Source: CAINVV01 sp036508555 (GTDB taxonomy: Bacteria > Bacteroidota > Bacteroidia > Bacteroidales > Prolixibacteraceae). From it: a stretch of DNA of 38,644 nucleotides. The stretch's first letter is position 1. The number at the start of each line of letters is the position of its first letter. The stretch lies in contig DATCHD010000097.1 of the NCBI GenBank assembly GCA_036508555.1, positions 1 to 38,644 of the forward strand, in the 5' to 3' direction. The notes beneath the pieces were generated by a model. That model was given only the letters and a program-made list of their open reading frames with translations, was not told the origin of the DNA and ran no database searches. Positions 1 to 8,397 of the stretch are shown here, piece by piece. The position numbers and the translations under genes are program-made.

Positions 1-1167
1 AAGCGCTCCCAGCGTATAACATCCGATATCGGAAAACACTTTGCCTTTGCCATATTCTTCCATCACCTCGTTCAGGGCACGGAAGGTATCGTGGTGACCG
101 CACCCTTTGCAGAGCGCAGGAGGCCTGTTGACCAATATCCCGGCAGGTTTCTGATTTTCAGGCGTTTCCAGATGGAGTGCCTTCGCTACCAAGTCCGGAT
201 TAAGTTCCCCAGTTCTCGGTAATGTACCATCCAGCCGGCCGCGTATCTTTTTCCCTCTGGCATAAAATCCCTTCAACTGTTCTTCCACGAGCGGGTAACC
301 CTCCTCGAGAACGAGGATCTCGTCGACCCTTGACTCGAACTGTTTCAATAATTTTTCCGGTAGCGGATATTGTGAAATCTTGACCAAAGGATAAGGAAAA
401 GTACCCTGAAAGTTCTCCCTGAAATAGTTGTACGCGATGCCGCAGCAGACGATTCCAAGGCTCCTGTCGGTACCTTCCAGCATAAAATTGTATTGTGATT
501 CTTCGGAGAGCCTCAAAAATTTCTCCTGCTGATCCAACAGATGCTGGTATCTTTTGCGGGCATTCTGTGGAAGAAGTACAAATTGCATCGGGTTGTCGGG
601 CAAAGAAATCTCATTTTCCTTCCATGCTTTTTCGACCAGGCTAACTCCTGACCTGGAGTGCGCCAGTCTGGTAGTTATCCTTATCATCACCGGAACGCCT
701 GTATTTTCTGACAGGTCCAGTCCGGCAATGGTCATGTCGTATGCTTCCTGCTGATTGGCCGGTTCCAGATACGGGATCATGGCAAATTTTCCGTAGTACC
801 TCGAGTCCTGCTCGTTTTGGGAGGAATGCATGGAAGGATCGTCAGCTACCGCGATCACCATTCCGCCGTTGATACCGGTGATGGCGATGTTCATAAAGAC
901 ATCTGCGGCAACATTTAAACCCACATGTTTCATACAAACCAGCGATCTTTTGCCGGCGTACGACATGCCCAGGGCCGCCTCCATTGCGGTCTTCTCATTG
1001 GCCGACCATTGGCGGTGCAGGTTGCGTCCAATAGCTACTTCGTTCTCCTGAATATATTCTGTAATTTCTGTTGAAGGTGTTCCCGGGTAGGCATAAACAC
1101 CGGAGATTCCGCCATCAATGGCTCCCTGTCCGATGGCCTCTGCTCCTAACAATAATTTTTTACTCAT
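1..1167 (-). CDS. iorA: Indolepyruvate ferredoxin oxidoreductase, alpha subunit (partial, 3' end outside window)
   Basis: The alpha subunit oxidatively decarboxylates aryl pyruvates (indolepyruvate, phenylpyruvate) to aryl-CoA with thiamine diphosphate and ferredoxin, in anaerobic catabolism of aromatic amino acids. The reverse strand reads continuously for 389 codons from an ATG at 1165-1167 and leaves the window in frame. The N-terminus MSKKLLLGAEAIGQGAIDGG and the following GVYAYPGTPSTEITEY are the pyrimidine-binding domain typical of IorA. Near the left edge KGCGHHDTF and DIGCYTLGAL mark the start of the TPP-binding domain, so roughly the last third, including the expected iron-sulfur region, is missing. 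The ATG overlaps the stop of the upstream radical SAM gene in an ATGA junction, so the two are probably co-translated. The beta subunit (iorB) may follow to the left; this is inference. Confidence 0.93.
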   Translation of the reverse strand, partial: MSKKLLLGAEAIGQGAIDGGISGVYAYPGTPSTEITEYIQENEVAIGRNLHRQWSANEKTAMEAALGMSYAGKRSLVCMKHVGLNVAADVFMNIAITGINGGMVIAVADDPSMHSSQNEQDSRYYGKFAMIPYLEPANQQEAYDMTIAGLDLSENTGVPVMIRITTRLAHSRSGVSLVEKAWKENEISLPDNPMQFVLLPQNARKRYQHLLDQQEKFLRLSEESQYNFMLEGTDRSLGIVCCGIAYNYFRENFQGTFPYPLVKISQYPLPEKLLKQFESRVDEILVLEEGYPLVEEQLKGFYARGKKIRGRLDGTLPRTGELNPDLVAKALHLETPENQKPAGILVNRPPALCKGCGHHDTFRALNEVMEEYGKGKVFSDIGCYTLGAL

Positions 1168-2366
1168 GAATTTTTTTTATCTTGAAATGCCCAGAAGTTT
1201 CCCCTGGTTTGTTCTTTTTCCTGCCTGTCTGATTGTTGTTGGATCCAGTTTTTGGCCAGGATTTTCATTCGTCCGTCGGCATGTTCGAAAAAATGGATAT
1301 AAGCCTCGCAAAAACGCGGCAACCGCTGATCTGCCGGATCCTTGACACGGTCCTTGGTGCAACCGCCAAAACATTTGGTCAACCATGGACAAAATCTGCA
1401 CTTTCGTGGTAACAGGGTCTTTGCCTTCCCGAAATCGTCCTGCTTTTTGGTGTTCAACATATTGATGATCTTGTCGTTGCGCAGATTACCCAGCCGGTGG
1501 CGGGGCTCAACGAAGAAGTCGCAGGAATAGATATTGCCATTGTGCTCGACCACCACATACGGCCCGCACTCTTTCATCATGGTGCATTCGGGCGATTCCA
1601 TCCCGACGTAGGAATGAAAAACAGACTCAAAATGCCTAACCGAAGTGGTTGGCACGCCATCCACGAAATCTGCCATCCAGAGGTCGAACAATTTGACCAG
1701 GAATTTCCCGTATTTCTCTGCCGTCAGGGAAAAGGAAGCCGCCCTGGAAGGGTCGTTCGGATCCGGTTCGACGATGGGAATAAACTGCATCCAGGTCAGG
1801 CCGAGACCTTTGTAATAATTATATAGCTCTTCGGCATAATCTGCAGAATAATCTGTGATACAGCACATTGCATTAACAGCAACATCCTCTTCCAACAGCA
1901 TTTTTGCCTTCTCCACCACGATACTCCAGGTTTTCTGAAGACCTTTGTTGACCCGGTAGCGGTCGTGGATGTGCTCGGGACCATCCAGCGAAAGCCCGAT
2001 CAGCCAGTCATATTTCTTAAAGAATTTCGCCCACTCCCGGTCGAGTAACGTTCCGTTGGTCTGGAAGCCATTGCCAACTTCCTTTCCATGACCATATTTT
2101 ATTTCAAGCTCGACAGCCCTCTGGTAAAAATCGAGTCCCATCAGCGCCGGTTCACCGCCTTGCCAGGCAATTGATACTTCCCTGCCAGATTGCTGCATCA
2201 CCTGCCTTATGAGTTCTTCCTGAATTTCCGGACTCATCCGGTGAGTCTTTGTTTCCGGAAAAAGTGAATCCTTTTCAAGATAAAAACAGTAAGTACACTG
2301 AAGATTGCAATCCGGTCCGGCCGGCTTTATTAAGACTGAGGTAAGAGGTCTCTGTTTTTGAGCCAT
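1164..2366 (-). CDS. Radical SAM/SPASM protein, anaerobic sulfatase-maturase (anSME) type
   Basis: A 400-residue radical SAM enzyme. The CNLQCTYCFYLEK motif near residue 20 holds the three cysteines of the SAM-binding [4Fe-4S] cluster. The QGGEPALMG, QTNGTLLD and IGLSLDGP blocks match the anaerobic sulfatase-maturating family. The C-terminal SPASM domain is complete to the eye: CTMMKECGPYVVVEHNGNIY, CDFF, then CRFCPWLTKCFGGC and a last FCEAY cysteine, expected to carry two more clusters. Characterised anSMEs oxidise an active-site Cys or Ser of sulfatases to formylglycine. No sulfatase lies in this window, and the gene is joined by a 4-base overlap to iorA, so the substrate here is open. A TATTTTCG box on the minus strand (2388-2395) could be its promoter. 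Length is normal for the family. Confidence 0.88.
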   Translation of the reverse strand: MAQKQRPLTSVLIKPAGPDCNLQCTYCFYLEKDSLFPETKTHRMSPEIQEELIRQVMQQSGREVSIAWQGGEPALMGLDFYQRAVELEIKYGHGKEVGNGFQTNGTLLDREWAKFFKKYDWLIGLSLDGPEHIHDRYRVNKGLQKTWSIVVEKAKMLLEEDVAVNAMCCITDYSADYAEELYNYYKGLGLTWMQFIPIVEPDPNDPSRAASFSLTAEKYGKFLVKLFDLWMADFVDGVPTTSVRHFESVFHSYVGMESPECTMMKECGPYVVVEHNGNIYSCDFFVEPRHRLGNLRNDKIINMLNTKKQDDFGKAKTLLPRKCRFCPWLTKCFGGCTKDRVKDPADQRLPRFCEAYIHFFEHADGRMKILAKNWIQQQSDRQEKEQTRGNFWAFQDKKNS

Positions 2367-2491
2367 GTTGAGAGTAAAATCAGAGTGCGAAAATAATCAA
2401 ATTTGATGACTCTGATGGTTATTGGCAGGAGATGCAATTCATGTTTAAACAATAATTTGAATACTTTTATAGTGATGTTTGACCGACCTTC

Positions 2492-3587
2492 ATGATGACA
2501 TATTCCCGGACACTGTTTTTTTTTAGCCTGAGCCTTTTGCTGCATTTTCCTGCATTTGCACAGGAGGGAATGGTTGTACTGAGCGGCAGGACCATGGGTC
2601 CGGATCAGCAACTTACCAGTCGGCTTTCGAACGCCGGAAGTGGTTCCGTTGAGCAGTTGGTCAAGACCTTGCCTGGCGTCAGCAGTCGTGATGAGTTGAG
2701 TCCGCAGTACAGCGTAAGGGGTGGAAATTATGACGAGAACCTTCTTTATGTTAATGGGATAGAGATCTTCAGACCTTTCCTCGTTAAGACAGGAGAGCAG
2801 GAAGGGCTGAGTTTTGTGAATCCTGATCTGGTCTCAGCCATCCGTTTTTCATCCGGTGGATTCGGGAGTTCTTACGGAGACAAGATGTCTTCGGTGCTGG
2901 ATATCGATTACAAAATTCCCTCCTTTACCCGGGGCTCAGCTGAGGTAGGGGCCTTAGGCGCCTCCGCTCATCTCGAAGGCACTGCGCTGCAAAAGAGGTT
3001 CAGTTACCTGACCGGAATACGCTACCGTGATAACCGTTATCTGCTGGGGACGCTCGACCAAAAGGGTCACTATGATCCGGCCTTCTTCGACTTTCAGACT
3101 TTGCTGAGATATGATTTTTCGGGGAGATCGCCCATTTAAATTTACTACCGAACTGTATTACAAATCGTTAACACACCTCATTCCCTATAAGATCGTCAAC
3201 CTGGATCTGCAATATTTTCCTGAGCAGCAGTCGAAGGGATATGCCTCCGGACTGGAGATGCGACTCTATGGCGAGCCTGTTCCGGGCGCCATCTCCTGGA
3301 TATCCATGACGGTGATCAATATCTCCCCCGGCCGACGGATCAGCGGTTCAATCTGTCCCTCTTTTTTCAGGATTACCTACCGGGAAATCCTAGTACGAAG
3401 TTGAATCTTACGCTGTTGTTTGGAACCGGTATTCCGTTCGGTCCGCCGCACAGTGAGCGCTGGATGGATACTTTCAGAATGCCTCCGTACCGAAGGGTCG
3501 ATATGGGAATTTCAAAACCAGATGTATGCAGCACCCAATTATCTGACAGGTAGACGAATAAACCTAAAGGCGTCTGTTAATTTCTGA
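2492..3587 (+). pseudogene. TonB-dependent receptor, remnant with multiple internal deletions and frameshifts
   Basis: The first part (2492-3139) reads as a signal peptide ending FPAFAQ, a plug domain (QLVKTLPGVSSRDELS, QYSVRGGNYDENLLYVNGI) and the first barrel strands. The reading then jumps frame near 3115-3130 to a piece from the distal barrel (FKFTTELYYKSLTHLIPYKI). It changes frame again near 3311 to GDQYLPRPTDQRFNLSLFFQ and IPFGPP, and once more near 3517 to QMYAAPNYLTGRRINLKASV plus NF and a TGA at 3585-3587, a typical receptor C-terminus. About 365 codons remain of a family usually near 800-900 residues. The N-terminal carboxypeptidase-D-like domain also seems absent, the plug following almost directly on the signal peptide. 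No function is expected. It lies divergent from the radical SAM gene. Confidence 0.85.
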
Positions 3588-3691
3588 TTTACAAGGAGAT
3601 CTTGTTCCAATGAACAATATTTTGTAATTATATGCTGGATTTTGACTGACCCTTTTTGACGGATCAATAACTAACCAAAAAACAAATTGTA

Positions 3692-4810
3692 ATGACGGAA
3701 ATTAAGCAAAACTCAGGCTCATTGGTAGCAGAAAGGTTGACTTCCATTGACTTCTTTCGTGGACTAACCATGTTTCTTTTAATCGGTGAAAGCACCAGAC
3801 TCTATGGCTACCTGCTTTCCATCGATACGGGCTTTACTCAATTTCTGGGGAACCAGTTACAACACCACGAATGGCACGGCCTCCATTTCTGGGATCTCAT
3901 TCAGCCCTTTTTTATGTTTATTGTGGGGGTATCCATCCCATTTGCCGTTGCCAACAGGCGAAAGAAGGGTGCCACTGAAAAGTCAATTATGTTACATGCC
4001 GTAAAGAGGTCTCTTTTACTGTTCTTTCTGGGTTGGGCACTGTATTGTGTCGGTCCGGGGAAGATCGTTTTCCGGCTCCAGGATGTTCTTACCCAATTAT
4101 CAGTGACTTATCTCGTCGCCTTCCTGATAAGGGACAAGAGCTTTACTTTTCAGGTGAGTCTGACGCTTGTCATTCTTTTACTCATTGATCTGGCGTACAG
4201 GTTTTTCCCGGTGGAAGGTTTTAATCATCCCTGGGTTGTGTATGAGAATCTGGGGGCCTGGGTGAATAACAAGATTGAAGGGGTGGACAAGGCGAGCCAG
4301 TGGGCATCATTGAATGCGATTCCGACCATCGCACATACGGTTTGGGGCGTTTTGTGCGGGAAGTTGCTGATGAGTGACAAAAAGGCTATCGAGAAAATTA
4401 AGCTGTTGCTGATTGCGGGTGTTTCTGCCCTGATAATTGGCTATACAATGGATGCACTGGAGATTACACCAATTATTAAGAAGATCGCCACCTCTTCGTT
4501 TGTTTTTGTCAGCGGTGGCTGGGCCATCCTGGCACTCTGTTTTTCGTACTGGTTGATTGACGTGAAGAAAATATTTGTCAACGGATCCAAAATGTTCAGG
4601 ATCGTAGGAATGAACTGCATCTTCATCTACCTGTTTTTTGAACTCGGCGGTGCCACCATGATCAGCAAAATCTGGAAACCGTTCACGACCGCTCTGTTTA
4701 CCTGGGGTGGTGAAATCACTGTTAATATGATGACCAGCATTGCCGTGTGGGCTTCGCTGTGGTACATTTGTTACTGGCTGTATAAGAATAAGTTATTTAT
4801 AAAAATATAG
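3692..4810 (+). CDS. DUF5009 / heparan-alpha-glucosaminide N-acetyltransferase-like membrane protein
   Basis: A 372-residue polytopic membrane protein that starts with the family signature RLTSIDFFRGLTMFLLIGE. This is followed by HHEWHGLHFWDLIQPFFMF and GVSIPFAVANR, the pattern of the COG4299/DUF5009 family related to the lysosomal heparan-alpha-glucosaminide acetyltransferase. Family members are proposed to move acetyl groups across the membrane onto amino sugars; the histidines of the HHEWH block are candidate catalytic residues by family analogy. Around ten hydrophobic segments can be seen. It is probably independent of the receptor relic upstream, from which it is separated by about 100 bases, and lies about 70 bases before the ornithine aminotransferase gene. 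The substrate in this organism is unknown. Confidence 0.82.
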   Translation: MTEIKQNSGSLVAERLTSIDFFRGLTMFLLIGESTRLYGYLLSIDTGFTQFLGNQLQHHEWHGLHFWDLIQPFFMFIVGVSIPFAVANRRKKGATEKSIMLHAVKRSLLLFFLGWALYCVGPGKIVFRLQDVLTQLSVTYLVAFLIRDKSFTFQVSLTLVILLLIDLAYRFFPVEGFNHPWVVYENLGAWVNNKIEGVDKASQWASLNAIPTIAHTVWGVLCGKLLMSDKKAIEKIKLLLIAGVSALIIGYTMDALEITPIIKKIATSSFVFVSGGWAILALCFSYWLIDVKKIFVNGSKMFRIVGMNCIFIYLFFELGGATMISKIWKPFTTALFTWGGEITVNMMTSIAVWASLWYICYWLYKNKLFIKI

Positions 4811-4827
4811 TATCCTGCGCAAAATCA

Positions 4828-4858
4828 TTGATTGATCCTCAAAAATATTTTAGCTTCG
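4828..4858 (+). promoter_or_regulatory. Candidate Bacteroidota promoter for the ornithine aminotransferase gene
   Basis: TTG at 4828-4830 and TAGCTTCG at 4851-4858 lie 20 bases apart, close to the Bacteroidota pattern TTTG-N(17-23)-TAnnTTTG, with C for T in the third-last base of the box. The expected transcript would start about 20 bases before the ATG at 4883. This supports that ATG over a TTG start at 4832, which would lie inside the promoter. Motif match only. Confidence 0.4.
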
Positions 4859-4882
4859 CATCAATATCAAACCAACCGAAGT

Positions 4883-6094
4883 ATGAGAACACAGGATTAT
4901 ATCAACAGGGAAGATCTTTACGGTGCGCACAACTACCACCCGCTGCCAGTGGTGCTTGAAAGAGGTGAAGGCGTTTATGTCTGGGATGTTGATGGTAAGA
5001 GGTATTTTGATTTTCTTGCCTCGTACTCTGCTGTCAACCAGGGACATTGTCACCCAAAAATTGTGCAGGCGCTCGTTGATCAGGCTTCCAGGCTTGCCCT
5101 AACTTCCCGTGCATTTTACAACAATGTGCTGGGAGAATGGGAGGAGTTTATGACTAAATTATTCGGTTATGACAAGATCCTCCCCATGAATTCGGGTGCG
5201 GAAGCCGATGAAACCGCGCTGAAGCTGATCAGGAAATGGGCCTATAAAGTAAAGGGCATTCCTGAAAATCAGGCCCGCATCATTGTCTGTGACGGCAACT
5301 TCCACGGACGTACCATTACCATTGTATCCATGTCGTCCGATCCCGATTCTTATGGTGATTACGGTCCGTTTACTCCGGGATTTGTCCGGATTCCGTACAA
5401 TGATCTAATGGCGCTCGAGAAAGAGCTGAGTCATCCGCATACTGCCGGATTTCTGGTCGAGCCGATTCAGGCTGAGGCCGGAGTCTATGTTCCGGCTGAA
5501 AATTATTTGAAGGAAGCGGCCAATCTTTGCAAGGAGTACAACGTCCTGCTGGCGGCCGACGAGGTGCAGACAGGATTGTGCAGGACGGGCAAAATGCTGG
5601 CCTGCGACCATGAAGGCGTCCGTCCAGATTTACTGATTTTGGGTAAGGCGGCCTCCGGTGGGATGTATCCTGTCTCCTGCGTGCTGGCAGATGATGAGAT
5701 CATGCTGACCATCCGTCCGGGCGAGCATGGGTCCACTTACGGCGGAAACCCGCTGGCTGCAAAAGTTTCGCTTGCAGCGATGAACGTTTTACTGGAGGAA
5801 AATCTATCTGAAAATGCAGAGAAGATCGGGAAGATCTTCCGCGAAAAGATGAGTGCTTTTGATTCGCCGCTGATTGAGCAAGTACGTGGAAAAGGGTTAC
5901 TTAATGCCATCCAGATCAGACCGGTGGCTGGAAAGCAGGCCTGGGATCTTTGTCTGGTAATGAAAGAAAATGGCATCCTGGCTAAGCCTACCCACGAGCA
6001 TACTATCCGCTTTACCCCGCCACTCATCATTACTGAACCCCAAATGCTCGAAGCAATTTCCCTGATTCAGAAATCGATGAAGGAATTCGTTTGA
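4883..6094 (+). CDS. rocD: Ornithine--oxo-acid aminotransferase
   Basis: PLP-dependent class III aminotransferase of 403 residues converting ornithine and 2-oxoglutarate to glutamate semialdehyde and glutamate, linking arginine/ornithine breakdown to proline and glutamate. Visible features: YFDFLASYSAVNQGHCHPKI, the cofactor loop NSGAEADETALK, CDGNFHGRT, the acidic pair in LLAADEVQTG (D226-E227) that contacts the pyridine ring, and the Schiff-base lysine K255 in LILGKAASGG. R144 in HGRT and the GEHGSTYGGNPLA block also fit ornithine aminotransferases rather than GABA or acetylornithine enzymes. Length equals the family norm. The ATG at 4883 was chosen over an in-frame TTG at 4832 because homologues begin near MRTQDYI and a promoter-like box precedes the ATG. 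It appears monocistronic, followed by a repeat element. Confidence 0.93.
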   Translation: MRTQDYINREDLYGAHNYHPLPVVLERGEGVYVWDVDGKRYFDFLASYSAVNQGHCHPKIVQALVDQASRLALTSRAFYNNVLGEWEEFMTKLFGYDKILPMNSGAEADETALKLIRKWAYKVKGIPENQARIIVCDGNFHGRTITIVSMSSDPDSYGDYGPFTPGFVRIPYNDLMALEKELSHPHTAGFLVEPIQAEAGVYVPAENYLKEAANLCKEYNVLLAADEVQTGLCRTGKMLACDHEGVRPDLLILGKAASGGMYPVSCVLADDEIMLTIRPGEHGSTYGGNPLAAKVSLAAMNVLLEENLSENAEKIGKIFREKMSAFDSPLIEQVRGKGLLNAIQIRPVAGKQAWDLCLVMKENGILAKPTHEHTIRFTPPLIITEPQMLEAISLIQKSMKEFV

Positions 6095-6099
6095 AAAGT

Positions 6100-6208
6100 T
6101 CCGGTCCCCTCGCACCAATGGATTTGCAATCCGTTGGTGAAAATGTTCCAGCGCATTGCAAATCAACTGGTACGTGAAAAAACGGTCCCTGAGCAACGTC
6201 GAAGGGCC
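6100..6208. repeat. Composite palindromic repeat element (copy 1)
   Basis: After rocD come a fragment resembling CCGGTCCC, two hairpins with a TTTGCAA or TTGCAAA centre (6115-6137, stems CCAATGGA and TCCGTTGG; 6148-6170, stems partly decayed) and then a degenerate unit of the second family, GGTCCCTGAGCAACGTCG with GAAGGGCC, at 6184-6208. The same two repeat types recur at 24584, 28472, 30528 and 38063. This is the most eroded copy. Function unknown; it may also act as a transcription terminator for rocD. Confidence 0.75.
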
Positions 6209-6303
6209 CTCCCGGGGTTAAGCAACAAAAGAGCTTCACCCCCGGATTTTTTTATCCAAAAACAACAAATACTTCACCTCAGAGTGTTTGATTCTCAACA
6301 TTA

Positions 6304-6585
6304 TTGACTATATTTATACTGCCTAAAAACGAATATCCTGATGCTGCAATTTTGCAACAAGCCGTTGCAAAATTGCCTTGGGGACACAATATCTTGTTGA
6401 TTGAAAAAATAAAAGACCAGAAAATTCGATTCTTGTATGCCTTGCAATGCATCGAAAATGGATGGAGCAGAGACTCCCTGGAAATGCAAATTAAAAGCCA
6501 ACTCCATCAGCGACAAGGTAAAGCTTCCAGCAATTTTAAAAATACGCTACCGAAAATACAATCCGAATTGGCCCAACAATCTTAA
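6304..6585 (+). pseudogene. YhcG/DUF1016 nuclease-family protein, N-terminal fragment
   Basis: The 93-codon reading frame contains LPWGHNILLIEKIKDQKIRF, IENGWSRDSLEMQI and QGKASSNFKNTLPKIQSELA, the conserved N-terminal half of the DUF1016 (YhcG) family, whose C-terminal half is a PD-(D/E)XK nuclease domain. Here the protein stops at QQS, exactly where full-length members continue into the nuclease domain, and the N-terminus is also short. It is therefore a fragment. DUF1016 genes commonly accompany type I restriction loci in Bacteroidota. A C-terminal fragment of the same family lies at 8052-8303, so both may come from one broken gene, with the Fic gene between them, or from two copies. Confidence 0.75.
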
Positions 6586-6638
6586 GTGCAGCTTACCCAC
6601 AATAGAAAAAATTGAAAATCAATTGAATTTGAACGATA

Positions 6639-7613
6639 ATGAAATCAAACTATAGACCGCCATTTACCATCAGCAACAAAGCGATCAATCTGATTGCCAA
6701 TATCTCGGCACAAATTGAACGGTATGCCAGCAGGATGGAGCAGGAAGATGGGCTGCTTTTACGCAAGATCAACCGGATAAAAACCATTCAAGGCTCCCTG
6801 GCCATCGAAGGCAACACGCTTTCAGAAAGCATGATTACCGAGATTCTCGAAGGCAAACATGTCGTAGCGCCATTGCGCGAAATTCAGGAAGTAAAAAATG
6901 CGATCAAAACCTATGATGCTTTTGCGACTTTGAATCCATACCGGGTAAAAGATTTGTTGAAAGCCCACGGCTTGATGATGGAAGCATTGGTAGACGATGC
7001 CGGACACTTCCGACTGGGGGGCGTAGGTGTGTTTGCAGGGACCCGGGCTGTGCACATTGCCCCGCCAGCCAAACGTGTTCCGCTTTTGATAGACGATTTG
7101 TTCGGATGGCTCAAAGGATCGGATGATCATTTGCTGGTAAAAAGCTGTGTCTTTCATTACGAGTTTGAGTTTATACATCCGTTTACAGATGGCAACGGGC
7201 GCATGGGCAGATTGTGGCAGTCGATTGTACTGACCCAATTGCACCCCATTTTTGCGCATTTGCCGGTCGAAAATATTGTTTTTCAGAACCAGCAACAATA
7301 CTACGAAGCCATCAGCCAAAGCACCAGTGCGACGGATAGCGGTATTTTTGTAGAATTTATGCTCGAAAAAATTCTTGCCACGCTCAGGAAACGCCAAGGT
7401 GAACCTTTGAGCAACGAAAATAATGTCGGTGTAAATGACACTGTAAATTTGATCAAAGCCAATCCGAAAATTACACTGGATGAACTTGCTTTGAAATTAG
7501 GCAAATCGCGCAGAACGGTAACCCGCATCATCAAGAAGTTGCAGGAGGAGAACATTATTTCCCGCATAGGTTCCGACAAAACAGGATATTGGGAGGTGAA
7601 GAATGAGAAATAA
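6639..7613 (+). CDS. Fic-family protein (probable AMP-transferase) with C-terminal winged helix
   Basis: A 324-residue Fic protein. The catalytic motif HPFTDGNGRMGR (residues 180-191) is complete, including the histidine and the phosphate-binding arginine. Fic enzymes usually transfer AMP from ATP to a hydroxyl of a target protein. The N-terminal SLAIEGN (residues 53-59) fits the inhibitory-helix motif (S/T)xxxE(G/N), so this is a class II, self-inhibited Fic. Residues about 255-320 form a winged helix-turn-helix (LDELALKLGKSRRTVTRIIK), a common arrangement suggesting DNA binding or autoregulation. The ORF looks intact. Its 3' end overlaps by 11 bases an hsdS-like start, an arrangement seen when Fic genes sit in type I restriction operons. 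Its restriction partners are gone, so any current role is uncertain. Confidence 0.9.
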   Translation: MKSNYRPPFTISNKAINLIANISAQIERYASRMEQEDGLLLRKINRIKTIQGSLAIEGNTLSESMITEILEGKHVVAPLREIQEVKNAIKTYDAFATLNPYRVKDLLKAHGLMMEALVDDAGHFRLGGVGVFAGTRAVHIAPPAKRVPLLIDDLFGWLKGSDDHLLVKSCVFHYEFEFIHPFTDGNGRMGRLWQSIVLTQLHPIFAHLPVENIVFQNQQQYYEAISQSTSATDSGIFVEFMLEKILATLRKRQGEPLSNENNVGVNDTVNLIKANPKITLDELALKLGKSRRTVTRIIKKLQEENIISRIGSDKTGYWEVKNEK

Positions 7614-7695
7614 CAATCGTATTGGCGACTACATAAAATTAGCCCAAGGGATACGTTCTGTGAAGCTTAATCCCCTGCCGGGGAAAACAATTTAA
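7603..7695 (+). pseudogene. Truncated 5' end of a type I restriction specificity subunit (hsdS-like), copy 1
   Basis: A 30-codon frame beginning inside the end of the Fic gene. GGAGG lies 6 bases before its ATG, a clear Shine-Dalgarno sequence decided by position within the Fic codons. The peptide MRNNNRIGDYIKLAQGIRSV resembles the first residues of Bacteroidota HsdS proteins (RIGDYIxLVxxR), then ends at TAA where the first target-recognition domain should start. A second, diverged copy starts at 8293. HsdS assignment is by N-terminal pattern only, so moderate confidence. It cannot make a working subunit. Confidence 0.55.
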
Positions 7696-8051
7696 TTTAA
7701 AGGGTTTTTCACAAAATATCATCTTACAATTAAGCATTTTTCTATCCGCGTTGCCCGTCAGGGCAACAAGTTCAATAGAAAGATGATCAGGAGAGTTCCG
7801 GTTCCCCGGATGGGATAAACACAGCAATTTCAGTCATCAATTATCTAAAAATCCAACTATTTCAATGTCAATACCAACAACAATTTTGAAGTATTGGGCT
7901 ATTATGAACTCAAACTATATTGTAGAGATAAAGGAACTTCTACTTAACTTTCACTACGTTTTGATCAATTCGGCAGACAGTATCTGCCGAATCTGGGCAT
8001 TCAATACTGAGAACACTCTTCTCAAAACTGAGTTGCTCCCATTTCCAGGCT
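7696..8051. other. Decayed intergenic stretch between gene fragments
   Basis: I see no supported gene here. It holds two short perfect hairpins: 7750-7767 (GTTGCCC/GGGCAAC, 4-base loop) and 7968-7992 (10-bp stem ATTCGGCAGA/TCTGCCGAAT, 5-base loop). A segment at 7841-7866 (TTATCTAAAAA...TTTCAAT) resembles 8435-8460, showing that the two hsdS-like copies share downstream as well as upstream sequence. Scattered stops occur in all frames. Confidence 0.6.
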
Positions 8052-8303
8052 GTGATGAGAGTTCCGAATGAAAAGGCCAGAATGTACGATGATTTGAAAA
8101 GACAAGAAACTGATAATCATACCATTGGCATTTTATTATGTACCGAAACAGACAGGACAATAGCCAAATACACTGTATTAAAGGAAAATCAACAACTATT
8201 TGCAACCAAATACATGTCCTATTTACCTACCGAAGAAGAGTTGATTGCCGAAATTGAACGTGAAAAGTTACTCATTAAGCAACAATTTGAAAATGAAAGA
8301 TAA
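8052..8303 (+). pseudogene. YhcG/DUF1016 nuclease-family protein, C-terminal fragment
   Basis: The frame encodes DNHTIGILLCTETDRTIAKY, then LFATKYMSYLPTEEELIAEI and a charged tail. This matches the last part of DUF1016 proteins, where a DNPTIGLLLC-like strand closes the PD-(D/E)XK nuclease fold and a LPTEEEL helix ends the protein. The catalytic part upstream is absent. It overlaps the following hsdS-like start, just as the Fic gene does with the first hsdS-like copy. Either the C-terminal partner of the fragment at 6304-6585 or a second, independently truncated gene. Confidence 0.65.
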
Positions 8304-8397
8304 CTTCAATCGTATTGGCGATTACATAAATTTGGTTCAGGGCATTCGTTCTATAAAGCTTAATCCCCTGCCGGGGAATGACCCAAACTGCACCTAG
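8293..8397 (+). pseudogene. Truncated 5' end of a type I restriction specificity subunit (hsdS-like), copy 2
   Basis: A 34-codon frame whose ATG lies in the last codons of the DUF1016 fragment. MKDNFNRIGDYINLVQGIRS is clearly homologous to copy 1 at 7603 (shared NRIGDY, QGIRS, KLNPLPG). Both copies carry the small hairpin TCCCC-TGCC-GGGGA before the reading frame breaks. The nucleotide context AATGARARATAAC, overlapping the upstream stop, is the same in both copies although the upstream genes differ. Truncated and presumably non-functional. Confidence 0.55.

Noticed and set aside
4832..4882. N-terminal extension of the ornithine aminotransferase from a TTG
   Set aside because: The extension lies across the promoter-like box and homologues start at the ATG at 4883.
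6822..7397. A 191-codon minus-strand frame
   Set aside because: Antisense to the intact Fic gene; no family resemblance.
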